From assembly GCA_963800705.1 (NCBI GenBank), contig CAWDBV010000005.1:62001-126000 (forward strand): a stretch of DNA of 64,000 nucleotides, in the 5' to 3' direction. Of this stretch, positions 58,882 to 64,000 are shown one piece after another (positions within the stretch are counted from its first letter, which is position 1; every line of letters begins with the position of its first letter). Under the pieces are notes generated by a model. The model did not search any database. It worked only from the letters and a program-made list of their open reading frames with translations, and was not told the origin of the DNA. Source of the stretch: CAWDBV01 sp963800705 (GTDB lineage: Bacteria > Actinomycetota > Thermoleophilia > Solirubrobacterales > 70-9). The translations under genes were made by a program, and so were the position numbers.

Positions 58882-59370
58882 ATGTCAGCCGCAATCCGCT
58901 TCTACGACGTCGTCGTCTGGATCCACGTCGCAGCCGTGATCGTCGGCTTCGGCGCGACCTTCGGCTATGCCTTCTTCCAGGCCGCCGCTGAACGCCACAA
59001 CCCGCGCGCGGTCCCGACCGTGATGCGCGGTCAGGGCAACGTCGACAAGTTCCTCGTCATCCCATCCGTCCTGGTCATCGTGGCGGCCGGGATCTACCTC
59101 GTCCTCGACGGTCCCTTCGACTGGGAGGACACCTTTGTAAGCGTTGGGATCATGGCCTGGCTTGTGCTGTTCCTGCTCGGGCCGCTCTTCTTCACCCGTC
59201 AGAAGGACAAGATGATCGAGCTCGCCGAGCGCGACATCGCCGCCTCCAAGGGCGGCGAGGTCGAACTCAGTGACGAGTACTGGGCGGCCTCGAAGCGCAT
59301 CGCCCAGGTAGGCAGCTTCGCGGGGATCCTGATCCTCGCGGCCGCCTTCTTCATGATCGTCAAGCCCTGA
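58882..59370 (+). CDS. DUF2269-like integral membrane protein
   Basis: The 162 residues contain four helices: YDVVVWIHVAAVIVGFGATF, FLVIPSVLVIVAAGIYLVL, VGIMAWLVLFLLGPLFFT and QVGSFAGILILAAAFFMIV. The WIHVxxVI...G start and the layout suggest the DUF2269 group (HupE/UreJ-like or cytochrome-related small membrane proteins of unknown role). TATGTT ends 7 nt before ATG 58882; ATG 58870 overlaps that box and is less likely. Stop codons of this and the VOC gene abut in the palindrome TGATCA. Confidence 0.8.
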   Translation: MSAAIRFYDVVVWIHVAAVIVGFGATFGYAFFQAAAERHNPRAVPTVMRGQGNVDKFLVIPSVLVIVAAGIYLVLDGPFDWEDTFVSVGIMAWLVLFLLGPLFFTRQKDKMIELAERDIAASKGGEVELSDEYWAASKRIAQVGSFAGILILAAAFFMIVKP

Positions 59371-59754
59371 TCAGCCTTCGTTTCCATGCACAGAGAGGAT
59401 GTTCCCGGCCGGGTCCTTGAACCAGGCGATGCCTCCGCCCGGCCCACTGCTGTCGATGCCGCGCTCGTCCTGATCGAAGCCGTCGTACTTCTCAAAGTCG
59501 ACGCCGCGCTCGACCAGCCCGTCGACAGTCTTCTCGACGTCCTCAACCGGGAAGTTGAGGATCGTGTAGGTGGCGGGGACGAAATCGGGCTTCAGATAGA
59601 CGAGCGTCTGTCCTCCGGCCGTGTCGACCTGCAGGAGGCCGTTCTCGTCGTCGAGCACTTTGGTGTTGAGGCCCAGGGTCTCGCCGTAAAACTCTTTCGC
59701 CTCGTCGATATCGGGGACCGCGAAGCCGTTGTATGCCTTGCTGTCGGTGAGCAT
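59371..59754 (-). CDS. VOC-family (glyoxalase/bleomycin-resistance-like) protein
   Basis: The 127 residues with paired beta-alpha-beta-beta-beta modules: YNGFAVPDIDEAKEFYGETL, LLQVDTAGGQTLVYLKPDFV, ILNFPVEDVEKTVDGLVERG, and GGIAWFKDPAGNILSVHGNE, the last being the DPxGN signature. Metal-site residues are incomplete, so it may be a binding protein rather than an enzyme. Confidence 0.88.
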   Translation of the reverse strand: MLTDSKAYNGFAVPDIDEAKEFYGETLGLNTKVLDDENGLLQVDTAGGQTLVYLKPDFVPATYTILNFPVEDVEKTVDGLVERGVDFEKYDGFDQDERGIDSSGPGGGIAWFKDPAGNILSVHGNEG

Positions 59755-59801
59755 GCCTGCTCCCTTCGGTTGCTTTCGGGTTCACTTCTACGACTCCGGT
59801 A

Positions 59802-60632
59802 ATGCCCCCGACTCATCGCCCCAAACAGCTCCCGATCGCCGTCTTCGACTCCGGGGTCGGCGGGCTCACCGTGCTTCACGAGTGCCTGGTCTCGCTCCCG
59901 GCCGAAGACTTCGTCTACCTCGGCGACGATGCCGAGTTCCCCTACGGAGCCAAGTCCGCCGAGGAGCTGCGCCGTTGCGTCGAGCGCAACACCCGCTTCC
60001 TCGTCGAGCGCGGCGCGAAGCTGGTGGTCATCGCCTGCAACTCGGCGGCGACCGCGGGGTTCGATGCGGCGCGCGAGATCGCCGGCGAGCGCGATGTCCC
60101 GGTCGTCTCGGTGATCGAGCCCGAGGCCGAGATCGCCGCCGCGATCACCGTCAACGGCCGGGTGGGTGTGCTCGCCACGCCCGCTACGGTCGAGGGCGGC
60201 GGCTACCACCGGGCGCTTGCGAGACAGCACCGCGAGCTCGAGGTGACCGAGGTCGAGGCCCCTGACCTGGCGGCGATCATCCAGCGCGGCTTTCCCTTCG
60301 ACGAGAACGTCGTCGCGATGGTGCGCAGCTACTGCGAGCCGCTGAAGCGCGCCGAAGTCGACACACTGATCCTCGGCTGCACCCACTACCCGCTGGTGGC
60401 GCCGATGCTGCAGCGAATGCTCGGCCGCGACGTGCGCCTCGTCACCGCCGGTCACGCGGTCGCGGCCAGCGCCCAGCGCGAGCTCGAGGCGCGCGGCGCC
60501 CTGACCCAGAGCATCGATGAAGGCGACTACCGCTTCCTCTGCACCGGCGACCCCGAGACCTTCCGCGAGCTGGGCACCCGCTTCCTGCAGCTGCCGCTCG
60601 GCGAGGTCGAGCGCGTCGAGATTCCCGAATAG
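59802..60632 (+). CDS. murI: Glutamate racemase
   Basis: Supplies D-glutamate for peptidoglycan. It has IAVFDSGVGGLTVLHECL, the first catalytic Cys in VIACNSAATAG (about residue 77) and the second in ILGCTHYPLVAP (about 191). It has 276 residues. A longer relative of the phrase YLGDDAEFPYG (usually GDTARxPYG) is present; Asp replaces Thr at one site. The start is ATG 59802. Confidence 0.95.
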   Translation: MPPTHRPKQLPIAVFDSGVGGLTVLHECLVSLPAEDFVYLGDDAEFPYGAKSAEELRRCVERNTRFLVERGAKLVVIACNSAATAGFDAAREIAGERDVPVVSVIEPEAEIAAAITVNGRVGVLATPATVEGGGYHRALARQHRELEVTEVEAPDLAAIIQRGFPFDENVVAMVRSYCEPLKRAEVDTLILGCTHYPLVAPMLQRMLGRDVRLVTAGHAVAASAQRELEARGALTQSIDEGDYRFLCTGDPETFRELGTRFLQLPLGEVERVEIPE

Positions 60633-60662
60633 CGGGGATTCGGCAGCTACGCTTCTGCGCGA

Positions 60663-61100
60663 ATGAGCGAAACGATCCTCGAAAAAGTCCAGGCGGACGT
60701 CAAGGACGCGATGAAGGCCGGCGACAAGGCCCGGGTCGGGGCGCTGCGGATGATCGCCAACGCGCTACAGAACTCCGCCAAGGAGGGCTCCGACGACGAG
60801 GTCGCGGTGCTGCAGGGCGAGCGCAAGCGCCGCCTCGAGGCCGCCGAGCAGCTCCTCGAGGGCGATCGCACCGAGGCGGCGGAAGCCGAGGAGAACGAGG
60901 CGAAGCTGATCGAGGACTACCTCCCCGAGCAGCTCTCCGACGACGAGCTCGGCGAGCTCGTCGCCTCGGCGATCACCGAATCGGGCGCCTCGGAGCCGAA
61001 GGACATGGGGAACGTGATGAAGGTGCTGATGCCGAAGGTCGGCGGCCGCGCCGACGGCAAGCGCGTCAGCGCGGCCGTCAAGGAAAAGCTTGGCTCGTAG
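60663..61100 (+). CDS. yqeY: GatB/YqeY domain protein
   Basis: The 145-residue helical protein has KVQADVKDAMKAGDKARVGA, LRMIANALQNSAKEG, EAKLIEDYLPEQLSDDELGE and MGNVMKVLMPKVGGRADGKR, all typical of YqeY, which resembles the tRNA-binding tail of GatB. Its role is poorly defined. TACGCT ends 9 nt before the ATG. It overlaps phoH by 11 nt, starting the yqeY-phoH-ybeY-era operon. Confidence 0.94.
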   Translation: MSETILEKVQADVKDAMKAGDKARVGALRMIANALQNSAKEGSDDEVAVLQGERKRRLEAAEQLLEGDRTEAAEAEENEAKLIEDYLPEQLSDDELGELVASAITESGASEPKDMGNVMKVLMPKVGGRADGKRVSAAVKEKLGS

Positions 61101-62046
61101 ACAGCTCGAGATCGACAACGAGGTGGCGGCCGAGCTCGCCGGATCCGAGGACGCGGTCCTGAAGGCGCTCGAGGGGCACCTCGGCTGCGAACTCTTTCTG
61201 CGCGGCAACGTCCTCACCCTCGACGGCCCTGCCGGCGAGGTGCAGACGGCGGAGACCGTGGTCGGCGAGCTCGTCGACCTGATCGAGCAGGGGCACGAGA
61301 TCGCCCCGGGGACGATCGAGGCGGTGGCCGGCGCCCTCGATGCGAACGAGAGCCCCGCCGAGATCCTCGAGGACGTCGTCTGGCAGCACCGCAACACACG
61401 AGTCGCGCCGAAGACGGTCAACCAGAAGCGCTACGTCGACTCGATCCGCGAGCACACGATCACCTTCGGAATCGGCCCGGCCGGCACCGGCAAGACCTTC
61501 CTCGCGGTCGCCGCGGCCGCCGCAGCATTGAGCTCGCACCAGGTCAGCCGCGTGATCCTCACCCGCCCCGCGGTCGAGGCCGGCGAGCGGCTCGGTTTCC
61601 TGCCCGGCGACATCCAGGCCAAGGTCGACCCATACTTGCGGCCGCTCTTCGATGCGCTCTACGACATGCTCGAGCCCGAGAAGGTCACGACCTATTTCGA
61701 GCGCGGCACGATCGAGGTCGCGCCGCTGGCATTCATGAGGGGCCGGACGATTAATGACTCGTTCGTGATCCTCGACGAAGCCCAGAACACGAGCCCCGAG
61801 CAGATGAAGATGTTCCTGACCAGGCTCGGCTTCGGCTCGAGGATGGTGGTCACCGGCGACGTCACCCAGATCGATCTGCCGACCAACCAGCGCTCGGGGT
61901 TGATCGAGGTCAGCGACATCCTTTCTTCGGTCGACGACCTCAACTTCGTCCGCTTCGGCGGCGAGGACGTGGTCCGCCACAAGCTCGTGCAGCGGATCGT
62001 CGCCGCCTACGGCGAGCACGACGAGCGCCGTGATCGATCTGACTGA
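61090..62046 (+). CDS. phoH: PhoH-like ATPase
   Basis: The 318 residues have an N-terminal KH-like part (LEGHLGCELFLRGNVLTLDG) and the RecD-like ATPase domain: TFGIGPAGTGKTFLAVAAAA (Walker A about 128), FVILDEAQNTSPEQMKMFL (Walker B about 227) and TGDVTQIDLP. Linked functionally to RNA metabolism through its constant neighbour ybeY. TTG start inside yqeY; 17-nt overlap with ybeY. Confidence 0.95.
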   Translation: MARRQLEIDNEVAAELAGSEDAVLKALEGHLGCELFLRGNVLTLDGPAGEVQTAETVVGELVDLIEQGHEIAPGTIEAVAGALDANESPAEILEDVVWQHRNTRVAPKTVNQKRYVDSIREHTITFGIGPAGTGKTFLAVAAAAAALSSHQVSRVILTRPAVEAGERLGFLPGDIQAKVDPYLRPLFDALYDMLEPEKVTTYFERGTIEVAPLAFMRGRTINDSFVILDEAQNTSPEQMKMFLTRLGFGSRMVVTGDVTQIDLPTNQRSGLIEVSDILSSVDDLNFVRFGGEDVVRHKLVQRIVAAYGEHDERRDRSD

Positions 62047-62395
62047 CGTCCCCCCGGAGCTGCACGATGCCGTCGAGGCGACGCTGCGCGCGGCTGAGAT
62101 CGAGGACGGGCATGTGGCGATTGAATACGTGCGTGAGGGCAAGATGCGGACGCTCAACTTCGCCCACCGGGGCAAGGACGAGGCGACCGACGTGCTCGCC
62201 TTCCCGCTCGACGGGCAGACGCTGGCACCAGGGCCGCGCGAGCTCGGCGACGTCTTCATCTGCCCCGACCAGACCGAGAACCTGATCGAGGTCGCGGTCC
62301 ACGGCACCCTGCACCTCTGCGGCTACGATCACGAGACCGACGACGGAGAGATGCTGGCGCTGCAGGACCAGGTGATGGCGTCGCTGGCGAGGTGA
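62030..62395 (+). CDS. ybeY: Endoribonuclease YbeY
   Basis: Zinc-dependent RNase for 16S rRNA 3' maturation and ribosome quality control. The zinc motif HGTLHLCGYDHETDDGEM (HxxxHxxGxDH) is complete, and DEATDVLAFPLD is conserved. It has 121 residues, on the short side because the N-terminal strand region is trimmed. GTG start inside phoH; 4-nt overlap with era. Confidence 0.95.
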   Translation: MIDLTDVPPELHDAVEATLRAAEIEDGHVAIEYVREGKMRTLNFAHRGKDEATDVLAFPLDGQTLAPGPRELGDVFICPDQTENLIEVAVHGTLHLCGYDHETDDGEMLALQDQVMASLAR

Positions 62396-63279
62396 CCCGC
62401 GCCGGCTTCGTGGGGTTGGCGGGGCGACCGAACGTCGGCAAGTCGACGCTCGTCAACGCGATCGTCGGCAGCAAGGTGGCGATAGTCGCCGAGCGCCCGC
62501 AGACGACCCGCCGCGCGGTGCGCGGCGTCGCCACCGGCGACGGCTGGCAGCTCGTGCTCACCGACCTACCCGGCGTGCAGCGCCCGCGCGACGCGCTCAC
62601 CGAGCGAATGCAGCGCCGGGTCGAGCGCGAGCTCGCCGACACCGACGTCGCCCTGATGGTCGTCAACGGGCTCGAGGGGGTCGGACCCGGCGACCGCTTC
62701 ATCTCCGAGCGGCTGCTGGGCGCGAACGTGTCGACGCCGCTGATCTGCGCGGTCAACAAGACCGACCGGCTCGGGCCGGGGCAGACGACCGAGGTGCTCG
62801 CCGCCGCCGGCGAGCTCGACGCGGTCGACGAGATCTTTCCCGTGAGCGCGAAGACGGGGAAGGGGCTCGAGCCGCTGGTCGCGCGGCTCGCCGAGCTGAT
62901 CCCCGAGGGCGACCTGCTCTACCCGGCCGAGCAGCGCTCCGACCAGGCGAGCGAGCTGCTGCTCGCCGAGCTGATCCGCGAGCAGGTGCTGCGCCGAACC
63001 CGCGAGGAGCTTCCGCACGCGGTCGAGGTCGAGCTCGACACGGTCGAAGAACGCGACGACGGCCTGACCGAGATCAGCGCCAACATCTGGGCCGAGACCG
63101 AGTCGCAGAAGAAGATCCTGGTCGGCAAGGGCGGGCAGAAGATCAAGGAGATCGGCACCGCGGCGCGCGGCGAGCTCGAGACCGAGCTCGGGGCGAAGGT
63201 TTTCCTGGACCTCAACGTCCGCGTCCGCGCCCACTGGCGCCGCGACGACGCGCTCCTCGACCGGCTCGGGATCGAGTAA
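62392..63279 (+). CDS. era: GTPase Era
   Basis: 16S rRNA-binding GTPase for 30S assembly. G domain: FVGLAGRPNVGKSTLVNAIV, TDLPGVQRPRDALTERM, AVNKTDRLGPG. C-terminal KH domain about 200-285: EQVLRRTREELPHAVEVELD and ILVGKGGQKIKEIGTAARGE. It has 295 residues, GTG start overlapping ybeY. Confidence 0.96.
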   Translation: MTRAGFVGLAGRPNVGKSTLVNAIVGSKVAIVAERPQTTRRAVRGVATGDGWQLVLTDLPGVQRPRDALTERMQRRVERELADTDVALMVVNGLEGVGPGDRFISERLLGANVSTPLICAVNKTDRLGPGQTTEVLAAAGELDAVDEIFPVSAKTGKGLEPLVARLAELIPEGDLLYPAEQRSDQASELLLAELIREQVLRRTREELPHAVEVELDTVEERDDGLTEISANIWAETESQKKILVGKGGQKIKEIGTAARGELETELGAKVFLDLNVRVRAHWRRDDALLDRLGIE

Positions 63280-63315
63280 AGGCGGACCGGAGGAAAGGCT
63301 GCAACACTGAGCCCG

Positions 63316-64000
63316 ATGAGCATTCCAGGGATGAAGACGGTGGGGATGGTGCTGGTGATGTGCGCGGCGCTAGCGGCTTGCTTGATCGTCGCGGGGCCTG
63401 CCGCCGCGGCGCCGATCAATCCGAACATCTTCACCGACACGAACGTGAATGACGCGGACTGCTCGCTGCGCGAGGCGGTGACCGCGGCGAACACCGATGG
63501 CGAATACAACGGCTGCGGCGCCCCGGCGATGGACGACCCCGGCGACACGATCTCGCTTTCGACTGCGCAGCCGTACACGTTGTCGAACGGCGACGGCGAT
63601 GAGTCGAACATCGGGGGCGACCTCGACATCGCCAACGAGCCGCTGATCATCGAGTCCGCCGGGCCCGGGCTGGCGACGATTGACGCGAGCCCGCTCCCAG
63701 CCGGCAATCGCGCCCTCGAGATCAGCCCGCTGGGATTCGCAGGAATCACGACGGTGACGCTCAGCAAGCTCGACATCACCGGGGGAGACAGTGTCGACGG
63801 CGGGAACATCCGCCACGGCGTCGCCGTCGGCTCCACGCTGAACATCGCCGACAGCATCGTCCGGGACGCGCTCGCCGGCGGCGGTATCCAGACCGAAGGC
63901 GGCGCCTACCTCGACATCCTGCGGAGCACGATCGACGGCAACACCGGCTCGGGCGGCGCAGGCGGGATCACGCACTACGGCAGCGGCGTGGCGACGATCA
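63316..64000 (+). CDS. CSLREA-type exported beta-helix protein, C-terminus beyond the window
   Basis: I translated from ATG 63316: a signal peptide (MKTVGMVLVMCAALAACLIV following five leading residues), then APINPNIFTDTNVNDADCSL with the CSLREAVTAANTDG box, followed by beta-helix repeats (LNIADSIVRDALAGGGIQTE, LDILRSTIDGNTGSGG). The frame is open at base 64000 after about 228 residues. It closely parallels the protein at 20081-21346 (INPNIFTDT versus IEPNITTDE, GGDLDI versus GGDLDL). Whether it ends in a Cys-basic tail cannot be seen. Confidence 0.85.
   Translation, partial: MSIPGMKTVGMVLVMCAALAACLIVAGPAAAAPINPNIFTDTNVNDADCSLREAVTAANTDGEYNGCGAPAMDDPGDTISLSTAQPYTLSNGDGDESNIGGDLDIANEPLIIESAGPGLATIDASPLPAGNRALEISPLGFAGITTVTLSKLDITGGDSVDGGNIRHGVAVGSTLNIADSIVRDALAGGGIQTEGGAYLDILRSTIDGNTGSGGAGGITHYGSGVATI

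Overview
This 64-kb window is a high-GC chromosomal segment of an actinobacterium, most plausibly from class Thermoleophilia (order Solirubrobacterales or a relative). The evidence is the gene order around rne/rng-rplU-rpmA-obg-proB-proA-nadD-rsfS and hrcA-dnaJ / phoH-ybeY-era, an F420-type luciferase-like oxidoreductase, frequent GTG/TTG starts, and many exported proteins ending in Cys/Lys/Arg-rich tails. The taxonomic call is inference from pattern recognition. No rRNA, CRISPR array, prophage or insertion sequence is visible, and one tRNA is present.

Layout. 1-2.5 kb: two tandem exported beta-helix proteins on the minus strand, the first cut by the window edge. 2.6-8.3 kb: valS, folC, a tiny membrane protein, a zinc-ribbon membrane protein, ndk and maf. 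8.3-15.5 kb: the rod-shape block mreC-mreD-mrdA-rodA (no mreB), then rng, rplU and rpmA. 15.5-26.8 kb: obg, proB, proA, nadD, rsfS and a DivIVA-like gene. Four exported-protein genes interrupt this normally compact block: a neutral-ceramidase-like protein, a CSLREA beta-helix protein and a tandem pair resembling the neocarzinostatin fold. 26.9-27.6 kb: a PD-(D/E)XK nuclease frame that reads straight through a tRNA-Ala(GGC) gene into a Phd-antitoxin-like segment. 27.6-40.7 kb: accessory metabolism and envelope genes (LLM oxidoreductase, GST, cupin, DHA2 efflux pump, M19-like dipeptidase, Tat-exported PhoX-like protein, CAP-like protein, another beta-helix protein). 40.7-50.6 kb: leuS, a 41-residue acidic peptide, a cupin, acylphosphatase, comEA, comEC, holA, rpsT, murJ and a lipoprotein. 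50.7-55.9 kb: lepA carrying two apparent frameshifts, three overlapping SnoaL-like genes, a Usp-like membrane protein, a two-subunit MaoC/Had-type dehydratase and a secreted protein. 55.9-64 kb: hrcA, dnaJ, prmA, a DUF2269-like gene, a VOC protein, murI, yqeY, phoH, ybeY, era and a CSLREA protein cut by the window end.

How it fits together. The housekeeping genes cover translation (valS, leuS, rplU, rpmA, rpsT, lepA, prmA), ribosome maturation and GTPases (obg, rsfS, era, ybeY), RNA processing (rng), elongation-mode wall synthesis (mreCD, mrdA, rodA, murJ, murI), DNA uptake (comEA/EC), proline and NAD synthesis, and heat-shock control. Interspersed are secreted or surface proteins, seven of which share a Cys-basic-Cys tail or segment that may be a common surface-retention device. 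Window-wide patterns worth noting are TANNNT boxes 6-10 nt before many start codons (probable leaderless transcription), five convergent gene pairs sharing one CTAG as both stop codons, and several probable single-base indels (lepA twice, one signal peptide, possibly the DivIVA-like gene), which could be sequence errors or real lesions.
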